Positions 22,005 through 34,917 of a DNA stretch of 64,000 nucleotides are shown here, piece after piece. Under the pieces are notes generated by a model, which was given only the letters and a program-made list of their open reading frames with translations, was not told the origin of the DNA and ran no database searches. Within the stretch, counting starts at the first letter, position 1. Each line of letters begins with the position of its first letter. The position numbers were made by a program, and so were the translations under genes. The stretch is taken from positions 19,218,948 to 19,282,947 of the forward strand of contig OU612071.1 of NCBI GenBank assembly GCA_914767715.1. The letters run 5' to 3'. The stretch is from Membranipora membranacea. Its lineage: Eukaryota; Bryozoa; Gymnolaemata; Cheilostomatida; Membraniporidae.

Positions 22005-23870
22005 GGCGTTGGCCAGTTTATCGCAGATTTCAACATTCTTGTATGGCATCCCCAATTCATTGGGCTATTATATGTATCCTTACTAACTTTCATATGGCCA
22101 GGTGTTTTACTGTTTGAAAAATTGTGTAATTGAATGCGAAGGCTGTCTTAAAAAAACAAGTCAAATCAATGCTCTTATATTGATACAATTTTCAAACTTA
22201 GGATTATAATAAGCAGTACAGCTTATTATCATTATCTTTAATAAATGGTTTTTGAGTCAGTAATCTGAATTTGATTATTGATTCATCTGGAGTCAGTCTG
22301 CTTTGTGATCAGTTCTAACCTTTATGTATTTATTGGAGTTGCTGTCGTACACTGTCAGGTGGCTGCAATTTTGTTCAGCTTCGATTCAAGGAAATTTAAA
22401 CAACAAGAACAGCCTATCAGTTACTACTAGGTTGAATGTCCAGTTGTTTTCCTTTTTGTTAAGTCTTAATACTTGATTGCATTGTAGCATTACTAAGGTC
22501 GTCGAAAATGATCATGTCTTTGTGATGAAGAGCTCAAATATATTAGGGGAAACCAGTAGTGTCACTGTTGATATTTTAAAAGAATAACAACTTAACTTGG
22601 CATTACGCCTCCTGCTGCCACCACTCTCCTAGAACTACAAGCCTGGCTTGTGTATAATACTTAGATGTTGAGTGCAGTATGACCCACTCCTCACGAGATA
22701 CGTATGTCAGATAAGGAGCAAACTGCAGTGGCAACAGCTAGCCAAAGTAAGGCAAGGAGAGGTTGTGATTCTCACCAGGGAGGGTGGGAGGGAGGGTATA
22801 TCTCACCATGTGTTATAAATCAACTGAGTTTGGTGGTTGTCTGCTTTTGTGAAGTGAGGAGACAACTCCTAACCTTGTGGGAGACCAAGGGTGTCAATCG
22901 ATTGATCAATAGAGAGAGGGAAGGGGAGAGGGGGCCCTTACTTAATTAAAACAACTGAAGTTCCTTGAACTCCCAGCGCTTTTATATTAGCAAGCCAAGG
23001 AGAGGCAAGGGGGCTTGGCAGCCTGTGTAAGTCCATTTGACAAGAGAGAACAAATTGCAATAGTTGTGAGTTCGGATTAAAATAAGAGTAGTCCGATTTG
23101 ATTCTTTCGTCTATTGGTCATGTGATCACAATGCTGAATTTAAATACATCTACTTCAATCTAGCCAGTCTCTACTAGCTAAGCTTAAATAAGTAGTAGTA
23201 TAACAAAAAGTATGGTATGCCAAGTGAACAGGGAATCACATAAAATATGAAAGATAATCCAAAAGTCAAACCAAGGATTACTCCTTGGTCAAATCAACAA
23301 AGATATTTGTGTCAGTTGTTATAGGTGGCTCTCCATTTTAAATCTGAATTTATGAAAACGACTGGCAGGTCTGTGTTGTGACCTTGAAGAGGTCAAAACA
23401 GATTTACCAAGGCTGCCCCCAACCCACACCGACGGACTACACGGGCTTGCTATACAGGGTGATCGAGGAAATACCTGTTATTCAGTGAACCTCTCCTAAC
23501 GATTTCTCATCGGCAACAGCCTCTGATAAAATATGATGTACATTATATTTTGATAGTCGATGCAATTGAAGATACCTCGTCAAAAAACTTTGCAACCCAT
23601 TTTAAATTTTTGATGGGGCTTTGGATTTGAAGTTGTAACCCCTCCGAATTAAATGTGATCAAAATGGTTATATAAAGTGTCAATCAAACTAAATAAACCT
23701 GCCTGGTAGAGAGAAAATATCTTTTGTAGAATTATATTTTTTTGTCAGGTATGTCTACCATGCATGTGTCAGATCAACTAATAACCTAAAGAGGATTGAT
23801 TTTTTAGTTTAAGTGATTGATACCAACGAAAAAATCCCAACTCACTACCACAGTAATTAAAAATAGTTTG
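22005..23870. other. Intergenic; MITE end relic, otherwise nothing recognised
   Basis: A fragment at 22605-22645 (GCCTCC...CTCCTAGAACTAC) resembles the right end of the MITE-like family. No supported exon is seen. The open frame at 22704-22949 has no domain and overlaps a GGGAGGGTGGGAGGG tract. Confidence 0.4.
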
Positions 23871-24228
23871 CGCTATAATTTATTCTGAAAGGGAAGGCTT
23901 AATTTTAAGGCATCATGTCACCAACATCCTGTATTAGGCAGGCTTTGATACAATCAATACTATTAATTATGTTACCAGGGCGCCTGATTTTTGACGCTCA
24001 CTGTCAATGTCATTAGACATGGTGCTGAGGCACCTCAACTAATTATTAATGTGTGTTAATGTGCTAAAGATCATAGTTCCCATTTGGAACCATCAGTTAA
24101 AGGGGCATGCTGTTAGCATCAATTTTGTAAGCTCTGATATATTATTTTCTGATTTTTAAGAATCTAAAAAAGTGCAGGCTAAAGGATGAGAATAAGAAAG
24201 CTAATTCAGCTGTTCAATCTATCACTGA

Positions 24229-25821
24229 ATGGGACAGAAGGTCTGGAAGTCTACTGCAACAGCTGAAGTTTTTATTCTCTGCATTCTTTACCTGCAGGTG
24301 ATTTGATAAAATAGAATTAAAAAATTAAATATTGGGCTGCGTTTTAGAATTTTATTTCATCGAAAGTAAAATTTAATCATGGATAACCAAAAAAACACCA
24401 AAACATACTGTGATTGGTTGGTCTAAATAATAGGTACATGATTTAGTTAATTCCTTACACAAAAACATCATGATGCTGATTTATCTACATGAGTTTTAAC
24501 GCTTCATGGGCTCAAAATTGCAGTGAATTCACAGCAAACAGTATCACCAAAAAGTTTACCATTTTGATTGTCATATGTCATGTCCTTTTTGTGTGTCAGT
24601 AATGATGAATGAGGGCTTGTAAGAATATCCACTTCTTCACAATAAAGTGTTGTTTATTCTCTTTTTCTCAGGCAGAAGCGAGAGTCATATTGACAGGAGC
24701 TCGACTAACTCGGTCACACTTCTGTTTAATCTCCGGTTCAGTAACTGCAGTTCTCAATACAAAGCGGCTTTTCTCATGTGCTACGGAATGTTCGAAATCA
24801 TCCAGTTGCCTGTCGTTTGGGTTTATGAATGACAAGAAAGTCCGTAGATTGAGTTCATTAATCATCAGCACACTGGAAAGCTGCCAGAATGATGGTGAGC
24901 TGGTGTATGAATATGGTGAAACTTAGCAAAATTATCACAATCAATCTGATGTGACAACAGATGTATCTGTACTTGTCTTAGCCAATCAAATCACATCACT
25001 TCTTGCATGTCAATCTTTGATGCAACCTGTGTAGTAATTCATCACGGCTAAAGAGGATTTGCTATTACCTATAGTTTCAATTAATCAATTAATCTGAAAA
25101 TTTTGACAGGTTGCCCTGACAGTCTCCTGCGTATGTGTTGGTGAGGGTTTTGCGTCATGGTCTGTGGCCAAGCGCCGCTGTGAGGTTAAATCAGAATACT
25201 TAGCTGTCTTTCCCACATTGGAAGATGTAACCTGGCTATCCAACTTCATTAATGATTGGAACTTACCAGCCGGTTAGTGAGGAATATCTCAAGTTAATCT
25301 AGATGTTCTGCAACCTTCAACGGAAATGTGGTTGATTGGAAATCTTGATTGAAGTGACTTACAATTTGCAAATTTAATTGGACCGAACTGACAAAAAATC
25401 TTTTCTTGGCCAATCCTGTCAACTGATTAAACTCTCCAAGCCTGTAATCCCACAGACCGAACTAGGGCTAGGGCTAGAGATTTGACTCTCTACATCGGTA
25501 TCATATGGAGGCCTATTTTTTAAAGTTTTGACTGGGTTTTAGGAAGTTATTCATAAATTAGATATGTTAATTTTAGCGTGGCAGATGTCGGTGCCGTGGA
25601 TTGGCTTGAGATTAGAAGATGGCCTCTGGACATGGCAGGGACAAGAGAGGAATGCTGTTCAGATCTCCTCAGAACTTTGGGCTAGTAGATTTGCAATAGA
25701 TCGTCACCCCTGTGCTTATTTTAGTTTATATTATGGACAATTAGTGTCCGATTATTGTCATTTTGAAGGTAATTATATATGTGAAAGTTTCTATCGTCGA
25801 TTATTCGGAGATTTTAACTGA
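24229..25821 (+). CDS. Secreted PAN/apple + C-type lectin-like protein, copy 1 (frame restored by a shifted splice acceptor)
   Basis: Exons: 24229-24297 (signal peptide MGQKVWKST...LYLQ, using an ATG upstream of the paralogs' start, whose own ATG is lost), 24672-24915 (PAN-like), 25123-25272 and 25577-25821 (C-type lectin). This gives 708 nt, 235 aa. At the ancestral acceptor (25109) exon 3 would be 163 nt instead of 186, a 23-nt deletion that breaks the frame. An AG 13 nt further on (25121-25122) restores phase 1 and the frame, at the cost of the first lectin-domain cysteine. The PAN exon has lost one conserved Cys (KKVRRLS versus KKVCRLN). The sugar-binding-site position reads SRFAID instead of QPD. 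It could equally be a pseudogene. Confidence 0.6.
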
Positions 25822-27365
25822 CATTGAAAATTGAAAAAGAGACTGCAGAATCATTTTGTTTTGTATTTCTCCGAAAATTGCACCCAAGAGCTATGGCTTT
25901 CTTATCAAAGTTCTCCCTTGACCGGATACATACCTTAAGTATTCAGGATCTTATGAGGTATAAAAATCAACGTTAAAGTGCCTCGACCGGTATATAAGGG
26001 CCAGTCAATGTAAAGCGATCACCCAGCCATATCAAATTCAAATGGGGTTAGCAGCATTCAAATTCCTCCTGCTTTTTCGGCATTAAGAGGAGAAGCAGTG
26101 AATTATTTTTAATGGGAATCAGACAAGCTGATGCGGAATTGTGTGATACACATGCCCAATAAATTTTCATTCCAATAATGGCATTGGAAAGTGGTGAAAA
26201 TATGACTGAGGTCATACGAAATTGCCCAGTTCCGATGATTTCAAATCATCCGCTTCAAAATATACGAGCTCTTATTGGTCAATTTTGACGTTATGATTTA
26301 TGGTTTTAGAGGTTGCCTAGATACCGTTGTCAAGATTGAAATTGACCGTTGTAATTAAACCCTATAATCCCAAGTGTGATGAGCCAACACAACAATAGCT
26401 ATATCATAGCTTCTATTCAACTTTATTTATGGGTGTCTGCGAATCACAATTTCTTACATAACACACTTGACCACTTGAGAATGCAACGTGGACTGGCTGT
26501 TAGAGGCAGAGACCAAGGCCATTCTCCGCCTCTAATTACATTGATCAGCCAATGGTCTTGCCTGTCACTTCACATGATTAATCCCCGTGCACCCCCTTCG
26601 ATTCCTACCTCTTTAATTATATTTGATATTGATTTTCTTTTACTGTCACAAAGGTTAGTTTATTCAAGGACCTGGTTCATTACTCTCATTTGAAAGAAAA
26701 ATATTAAATTTTTTCATATATATAAATATGTATACATTTATTGTCAATCTACAATCATCTTTGTGAATGTTTTTCACGCAGTGATAGAAAAAATAACTAA
26801 AAAATAAGGAAAAGCGGAGAGACAATGGAGATAAAAAATGCTAGTAATTATAGTTAACAGAATTTAAAGTGCCTTGATTTTCATAAAGTAATATTGGCAG
26901 CCCTGCATGTGCGTGGCCCAAATAAAACCAAAAATATGAAAAGATCTGATTTTAGATATTTCACCTTGCCATTTGTATGCAAACAAAGTCGAAATTATCT
27001 GAGCTTCATCGGTCTCTAGCTCAAGATAATTTTCTGTGAAGGATTAAAAGTAGATGCTTGTCTAATAATGTAAAATGTATACTTTTTATTTCATCTCAAA
27101 GCTAGCAACCAAATACAAAGTGATCACATGACTTCCTTGTTGCCAGATCAGTACTTTATAAAACACGCTGGAGTTGCCAGGGCTTGCTGGGAGGGCCAGA
27201 CGACTCTAACTATTGGAGCTGCGATGAGATACTTGATCATTTGCTTTAGATTAATTCCAGTCTAAAAAACCACTTTAAGAAAGTTTGATTTTTATTGGTC
27301 CATATCCACAGTTTTGTGTATGCAAACAACTTCTGAGCTAGGAGAAATATCTGTCGTCTAGATTT
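25822..27365. other. Intergenic, repeats of the lectin-gene cassette
   Basis: The 3' flank of copy 1 shares short segments with the flanks of copies 2 and 4, such as GATCTTATGAGGTA followed by an island rich in AATTTTGAC. No gene was recognised. The open frame 26376-26693 has no domain and no splice context. Confidence 0.4.
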
Positions 27366-27369
27366 CTTC

Positions 27370-27505
27370 AGGAGAGGTATACATCTGAGGGTGCTAGGGG
27401 CTGGAACAATCAACATTGAAAGCTCCTCCAATTGAACTTGTACCAGCAACTCCTGACAGTAAATAGCAAGCGTGGTTACCAATTGCACCATCGCACCATC
27501 ACATA
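27370..27505 (-). repeat. SINE-like repeat, copy 1
   Basis: Shares GGCTGGAACAATCAACATTG, the GACAGTAAATAGCAAGC block and a GCACCATCGCACC tail with copies at 31372, 44490, 51600 and 58985. The copy at 58985 shows a pol III B box on the minus strand, so the family reads 5' to 3' on the minus strand. This copy's B box is degraded. Confidence 0.65.
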
Positions 27506-27899
27506 CATCAAACCGTCTAATTTTGTCAATTTACACTTGATTTTTGATAATCTAACCAATTAAACAGTATATATAATTAATTATTTCATGCTGAATGAAG
27601 CATTATATATAATCAGGCTGCTAGTTCTGCAGTAGGTATGCAAGGCTTCTTAAATCATAGCCATGAAAACAATTTATGATATATGAGATTGTGCGCCTTG
27701 TTCTCCAGTATGATGTATATGTGTGGTATGAATTTGACTGTACTGTACAAGTTAAATATGCTGTCATTTCCGTATATATCAAAGGTGTTTATTTAACATC
27801 ACTTAATAATAAAAGTTTTTGCAGTGCAAGGAGATATTTTACAATAGCAGAGGACATCATTTATGAAATTTTGTTGAGAAATGCAGTATGTATCTGTGG

Positions 27900-28130
27900 T
27901 CTGAAGTATACATGTGGCAGTTTACTGGCCAAGATCAAAGTGTCACTGCCAATGGCGAATAAGTGCCAGTTCAGTTTTGGCAGTTCGCTGCACACCCATG
28001 TTCAGGAGGTCTTCTATGGCCTCACCTCTAGGATGCATTCTAGTTTCTAGGCTGTCTCACATTCTCAGTATGAAGATTTAGGGCTCCTTGTGTCTCTCTT
28101 TAGGGGCAGCCCAATCTTCTGTTTCTTACT
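27900..28130. repeat. Interspersed repeat, inverted partner of 17870-18070
   Basis: Matches the reverse complement of 17870-18070, including GGCCAAGATCAAAGTGTCAC and TTTAGGGGCAGCCCAATCTT. The overlapping open frame 27676-28050 is therefore not taken as a gene. Confidence 0.7.
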
Positions 28131-28853
28131 AAACAACATAGACAGCAAAATTCTAACCTAGTAGTTCTATATGCCTGACTATAAAATCGTTATATGTTTA
28201 GAAATATGTATGTATATGGTGTAGCATATATTTGGCCTTATTACAAATCGTCATCTGGGAGCCCCTCATTTCACCAGAGTCAAACCATTTACTGGAATCG
28301 GTTTGGTTATACCTCATCACACACGCTAGAGGCAAAAATGAAATCAACCAAGAACCTAACAAGGATTGATTTTTTGCGTGTTGGAAGCTTAATGCTGAAG
28401 CATGTAATAGTGATTGGTAGCTATGAAACATCCTACATTCTACCTGAGCAGTTAGTGTTTTGCGTTACAATTTATTCTGAAAGGAAGGCTTAACTTGAAG
28501 GCATCATGTGACCAATATCCTGTATTAGGCAGGCTTTAATATAATCAAAACTATTAATTATGTTTACAGGGCACCTGATTTTTGACACTCACTGTCAATG
28601 TCATTAAGTCATTAGTATTAAGGCACTCAACCAATTATTAATGTGCACAAATGTGCAAAAGATCATATTTCCGATGTTGAACTAACAATTAATGGGTCAT
28701 ACTGTTAGCATCAATTTCGGCGAGCTCTGTATTGTTTTGTTATTATAAAGTATCTAGAAATTTGCAGGCTAAGAGACATCATAAGAAAGTCTGTTTTGTC
28801 TGTATGTGTCTCTATCGCTGAATGGGATAGAAAGTCTGGAAGTCTGAAGAAGA

Positions 28854-30918
28854 ATGAAGTTACTGTCTGCTGTTACAGCCTTGATTCTCTGCAGCCTTTA
28901 CTTGCATGTGAGTTAAGAGAGTTTATTTGATACATTCATTTCACGGTTGCGGACACACATGCTCATAAGGGTTAACAAAAATCTACTTAATCTTTGTTTG
29001 ACCTTTCTGTGAAATGCTGAACAATGAATAGTTAAGTAAAGACCGCGCCTTATCACTACACACACACCGAAACATGGCCCCAAACTTGCAAAAAAAAGCT
29101 GCAGTGTAATGTATGATAATAATTTTTAACGAGATGATTTGAACACCGCAGCATCTGGCCTTTTTGAAATGACTATAAAAACTAACTCAAATAATGCTTC
29201 AAAAACAACCAAAGGCAACAAAGGCTACCAAACAAATCAAAAATGGGCCAGTAATTATCAATGAGTCAGTTTTATAAAATTTGATTTATTTACAATATTA
29301 TCCATTAAATTCTATTCTTCGTAGGCAGAAGCAAGAGTCCTATTGACAGGAGCTCGATTAACTCGATCACACTTATGTTTAATATCTGGTTCAGTAACTG
29401 CAGTTCTCCATACAAAGCGGCTCTTCTCATGTGCTGCAGAATGTTCGAAATCATCCAGTTGCCTGTCGTTTGGGTTTATGCTTGACAAGAAAGTCTGTAG
29501 ATTGAATTCCACAATCAGCAGCACACTGGAAAGCTGCCAGAATGGTGGTGAAGTGGTTTATAAATATGGTGAGACTTAGCAAAATTATTACAATCAATCT
29601 GATGTGACAACAGATGTATCTTTACTTGTCTTAGCTAATCAAATCAAGTCCCACATATCATTCGTTCATGCAACCCTGGTAATAATTCATCACTGTTAAA
29701 AAAGATCTTCTATCAACTATAAATTGAAAGTGAATTTATAAATTGCTAGAAAAAAGTTTTTTCCCAATTTTTTTTCAAAATTGGATTGTATACTTACTTG
29801 CAAATAAGACTTTTTACTTGCTTTAGTATAATATGATGATAATCTTTGGTCATGGACCATGCAAATTTCATTAAATGAGATATGATAGGAAAAGAGGCTG
29901 GATGGATTTTGAATTTATAAATTTCAATCAGCTATGCACTCACAATCAAAGCTAAACATACATTTATATCGATAATGTTTCCGACCAAATCAAATTCAAA
30001 ATATGGGTTTGGAGATAAATCTAGCGGTTCAAATCTGGTCCATTGAAAATCACAGTATTATATTTCATCAACTAAATAAAGAGGATTTGATAATCAATGT
30101 GATACTCTGATCTGATTTTTGACAAGTAAATTTCTATTGTCTGTATTATTGCACTCATCATTCCATGTTGAGGTTTTAGTTTAGCAATCAGGTTGTCCTG
30201 AGGGTTACATCTTAAACTCCATCAGAATCTCCTGTATACGTGTTGGGGAGGGTTTGGCGTCATGGTCAGAGGTACAGCGCCGCTGTGAAGATGAATCAGA
30301 ATACTTAGCTGTGTTTCCCACATTGGAAGATGTAACCTGGCTGGCCAACTACATCAATGATTGGAACTCACCAGCCGGTTAGTGAGGAATATGTTTAATT
30401 TTCCTAAATGTTTGATTGGAAACCTTGGCTGAAGCAGTTTACAAATTGCAAATTTAATCGGACCTCCCTTACTGTTTTGGAATGTACAAAAAATAACATC
30501 TTGTTTAATCGTATCAACTGATTGAATCCCTCAAGCTTGAAATACCACGGGCTAAATAAGAGCTACGGGTTTTGCCTTGTACATCTGTAACATATGGCGG
30601 GCCTATTTTCTTTAAATTTTGACTAGATTTCATGAACTCATACATGCATTAGTTTTTTAAACTCTAGTTTGGTGGTCGTTGCTTCCATGGATTGGCTTGA
30701 TATTAGAAGATGACCTATGGAAATGACAGGGACAAGATATGAGTGCTGTTCTGTTCTCATCAGAACTTTGGGCTACTGGAGAACCAGAATATGGTTACTC
30801 CTGTGTTTATTTTGATTCGTGGGATGGAAAAGTATTAACTGACGATTGTGAGAATGAAGACACATTCATATGTGAAAGTTTCTCTTGTTTGACTGAGCTC
30901 GATTATTTAGAAACCTAA
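28854..30918 (+). pseudogene. PAN/apple + C-type lectin-like gene, copy 2 (one nonsense codon)
   Basis: Exons: 28854-28907 (signal peptide MKLLSAVTALILCSLYLH), 29325-29568 (PAN-like, all cysteines kept), 30192-30377 and 30668-30918 (C-type lectin). Phases match the intact copy 3 throughout. In exon 4 a Trp codon of LWKWQGQ is TGA (30724-30726), removing the second half of the lectin domain, including the EPE site and three cysteines. Everything downstream of the stop remains open to the natural TAA, so the lesion is recent. A truncated secreted PAN protein could still be produced. Confidence 0.85.
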
Positions 30919-31371
30919 AAAACATCATGCTGAATAGTTTTGTTTTTTCTTCTCAAAGTTTTTCTCAAAATGACACCTGAAAGCCACAGTTGTCCCGTAT
31001 GAAAGTTCCCCCTTGATCCGATCCTAGTGTTAATTTTCAGGATCTTATGAGGTACGCACCACCGATAAAACATAATTTTGACATGGTTTGCTTTATTGAT
31101 GTTGCAGCAGTTAGTTCATTCAATGAGTTAGTTATTATACGCCTTTGAAATCAAACCAAATAATGGGATAAATCTGATGTCATTTGTGTACAAACAGCGC
31201 ACATGTAATCTGACCTTCACTGGTCTCTAGCTCAAAACAATTTACTTTAGATAATTAAAAGCAGATTAACGCCTGATGTAAAGATGTATATTTTATTGGT
31301 CAGACTCCACAATTATACATATAAAACAACTGCTGAGCTTGCGGAAACATTTGCCGTCTTTTTTTCTTCAA

Positions 31372-31520
31372 GAGAAGTACACACCCAAGGGTACTTGGGA
31401 CTGGAACAATCAACATTGAAAGGGTCCTCAGTGGTACTTGTACCAATCATTTCTGACAGTAAATAGCAAGCATATTACTCAATTTCGCCATCGCACCCTC
31501 TCACCATCTCACCATTCCCA
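31372..31520 (-). repeat. SINE-like repeat, copy 2
   Basis: Same family as 27370-27505 and 58985-59190. It lies between lectin copies 2 and 3 and was duplicated with them to 44490-44630. Confidence 0.65.
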
Positions 31521-32204
31521 ACCATAAACCGTCTAATTCTCTTCATTTACACTTGATTATTGATAACCCAACCAATTAAACAGCATAATATATTATAAAA
31601 TACCATAGAAGCGTTTTATTTAGAATGATATAGATAGAGTTGATATAAGATACAGAAGGCCTAAGTACAAATTGGCATGTGTGAGCCCCACATTACATCA
31701 AGCTTATTAAAGTCAAGCCATTTACTGGGATCGACTTAATTATTAGCCACCACTAAGGCAAAAATTGAACCAACTCAAGACCTAAGAACGATTGATTTTT
31801 TGTGTTGAAGGCTTCGTGCTGTGGCATGCAATAGTGATTTGTAGCTATGAAACATCCCAGCACTCTATTTGAGTAGATAGTAGTGTTTTGAGTTATAATT
31901 TATTCAGAACGGAGGGCTTAACTAACATACATCAGGTGACCAATATCCTGTATTAGGCAGGCTTTTATACAATCAATGCTATTAATCATGTTTACATACC
32001 GTTTGAACTTTGCCACTGACTGTCAATGTCAGTTTAGACATGGTTTTGAGGTACCTCAATTAATTATTGATGGGTGTAAATTTCCTTTAGATCATATTTC
32101 CATTTTTGGAACCACAATTAAATGAGCTATTAGGCACTCATATATCAGTCTAGTTGCAAGCTGTTCCCCTGCTGTTTTATTGTCTTTGGAAGACTGGAAG
32201 CACC

Positions 32205-34917
32205 ATGAAGTTACTGGCAGCCAGAGCAGCGAGAGTTTGGCTTCTCTGTAGCTTTTATTTGCAGGTCAGTTAAAAACTTGTGTGTGAGCCTTAATGATTG
32301 ATGCGGTTGTAATTAATTTACTCTGTAAAATTATCCATGTGATGGTGATTGAAGAGAATTCAGCAGAGGACTACGAACACTAGAACTAAATGAAAAGAAA
32401 GACTCAAACTTTTGTGGTTGATCTACATTATTTGGCTGTAACTTTTAGTAAATGCAGCTAATACATCAATTTATTTATTACTTTGTTTCACTGATCTATA
32501 AAGGTAGATTTTATTATTTTGATCTTAGGCAGAAGCGAGGGTAATATTGACAGGAGCTCGACTAACTCGGTCACACTTCTGTTTAAACTCTGGTTCTATA
32601 AGCGCAGTTCTCCGAACAAAGCGGCTTTTCTCATGTGCTGCAGAATGTGCGAAATCACCCAGTTGCCTGTCGTTTGGGTTTACGCTCCATAACAAAGAGT
32701 GCAGATTAAGTTTGACAGCCACTAGCTCAGTGGAGAACTGTCAGACTGAGGCTGAGGTGGTGTATACAAAACGTAAGAAAAACAAACTGTCCTCCCGTTT
32801 AAAGGATGACGCTGACTTGGATTGGTGCTGATTCAGCATGGTCAATCAAACTGGACAACTCTGATTTTCTGTGAACTCACAAGTATTTCAATTTCTTTTC
32901 CATTTGTCATCTCTTTTCAAATGGATTTACCCAGGCTCTTCCCTTCACCCCCCCCCCCCCCCCCAGAAAACCTAGCCCAGACTAATTCTTACCAGTCATA
33001 GTTTATATAAATAGTTAAGGTCATGCCTCGCCTAGGATACTAACTTGAGAACTACTGGTCAGATTTGCTTGATTTTTCATTCTTATTGTAGCTTTTCCTT
33101 GTTTAACAAATCCCGAAACCTCAATTTTCTTTAACATAATTTTGTATGATTGTGGTTGCAATTTAAAAAATTTAAACCACTTGTGCCCACGCAAATGAAT
33201 TGGAGCTACCAATAATGAGGGACATCTGGCTCAGACGCCTCACAACCCATTATTTGTATCAAACCAGGATTGGCAGCGCAAAATAGTCCCGACAAAATTA
33301 ATTTGTGATGATTAATTGCAGTAGCAATCCTTGGCATGAATTTTAAGTACCAGAGAAGGTAAGTCCTACAGTAAAAGACAGGAACTAACAAGCTAGCTTG
33401 TGAACGATTGTTAAATAAACTAAAAGTGACTGGGTTTCAGAGACTTATATTACTACGAAAAATCTAGGGCAGAAACATGAATGGTTGGATTTTCCTCTGA
33501 ATTTATCAGGTATTTATTTCAATTCAATTAGAGCCGCTGATTCAAAACTTGGGAATACACAAAAAAGATATTTTGGTAGGTAATTCCGATGCCATTGATC
33601 ACTCAACATATATTTTGTTTGAAGTTAGCTTGGGAAAATGAGTATTGAGTTAACATCCTGCGTCTGAAAGACTGTGTGATGTGCATTCTTAATATACCCC
33701 TTCTCCCAAACAAAAGTTTCATTTGGTTCACAATAAATTCCTACTGCCCTCACCAAGGCGTTTGATGACACCCCTATTAGAAAGCATAATTCAGTCTAGA
33801 TAATAAGGTTTTCCCACACATAATTTTACTTCTCGTTCTGTCATGTAAAAGTGCATTTTTGTTAGAATTTTGACTATTTTAGAAGTATGATAATTCAAAA
33901 TTGCGAAATGGCGCATCATTTTTTATTCATCAATACTGGCCAGCACTGGGTTAGTGAGGGCACTAGGGTAATCAAATTTGTCCATCTTGGCCAACAATTG
34001 ACACAGCTCACTTAATTTATAGCATTGTCAACACTAATGGCTTAGCAATCAGTATGTGAATTTGAATTCCGTTTTTTTCAAGTCAAGTCAAACGGAATGA
34101 ACATTATTGATGTTCTGGCTGCATGATATAACGGTAGCATTCATGTATTGACTGCATTTTTTGCTCCAAGAACTTGCAAAGTATATTTATAAGGACCATA
34201 GTGACAATGGGTTTTAACATGTTGCTGAAATTCAGTGTCACTCTATGGCGTTACGTCATGGCGTAACGTCATCAAATTTTGGGTTTAGACTTTTTTGATC
34301 ATGTGATTTGAGAAAACCCAAAAGAATATTTTGGCGAGGCATAACCTTAATCATTCCGAATTTTGACAGATTGCCCTGATGGTTACATATTCAATCCTAT
34401 CAGCTCTTCATGCATACATATTGGTGAGGTTGCTGTAACTTGGGATCAAGCCAAATACCTCTGTGAGGCTCAAGCTGATACCTTAGCTGTATTCCCAACA
34501 TTAGCTGATTTGAACTGGCTGAATGAATTCATGATTGATGAAAAGTCACCTGTCGGTAAGTGTAGATTATTTTCCAAGTGACAGCAGCCAAAGGTATTGT
34601 TGGTAATTTGATTGCTTTTCGATCATTGTAAGAAAAATGTTTCAATCACATTAAGTTGCACGTATTAATTCATTCCAAATTCATTTTTAGAGTGGAAAAC
34701 AGCCCTGTGGCCATGGATTGGCTTGAAGTTAGATGATGGTGTTTGGACATGGCAGGGGCGAGACGGTCATGCTGTTCAGGAAACCTCAGAAATTTGGTAT
34801 ACCCGACAACCAGACGGTGGTTCCTGTGGATATGTATATTCAGGATATGTAGGAATTATTTCTGATGAATGTTATTTGCTAGGTCGTTACATCTGTGAAA
34901 GTTTCTTCCGTCCTTAA
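32205..34917 (+). CDS. Secreted PAN/apple + C-type lectin-like protein, copy 3 (intact, 238 aa)
   Basis: Exons: 32205-32264, 32529-32772, 34370-34555, 34691-34917 (717 nt, phases 0-1-1). Residues 1-20 are a signal peptide (MKLLAARAARVWLLC...LQ). Residues 21-102 form a Cys-rich PAN/apple-like unit (FSCAAECAKSPSCLSFGF). Residues 103-238 form a C-type lectin domain with the six-cysteine long-form pattern (C103/C116, C133/C232, C209/C224) and the WPWIGL core at 170-175. A QPD tripeptide (203-205) sits at the galactose-type specificity position, but the usual WND calcium motif before C224 is absent (VGIISDEC). It is probably an extracellular recognition protein; calcium-dependent sugar binding is uncertain. 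AATAAA at 35468-35473 is a candidate poly(A) signal. This is the only copy that is intact with ancestral splice sites. Confidence 0.9.
33395..33530. repeat. Short interspersed repeat shared with 19175-19325
   Basis: Lies in intron 2 of lectin copy 3. It carries GTGAACGATTG, GACTGGGTTTCAG and GGTTGGATTTTCCTCT as at 19.2 kb. Confidence 0.55.

Noticed and set aside
27676-28050. 124-codon open frame
   Set aside because: Its 3' part lies in an interspersed repeat also found inverted at 17.9 kb. No domain or splice context.
31284-31466. 60-codon frame conserved at 44402-44584, considered as a short gene
   Set aside because: It overlaps the SINE-like repeat, and its conservation is explained by the segmental duplication.
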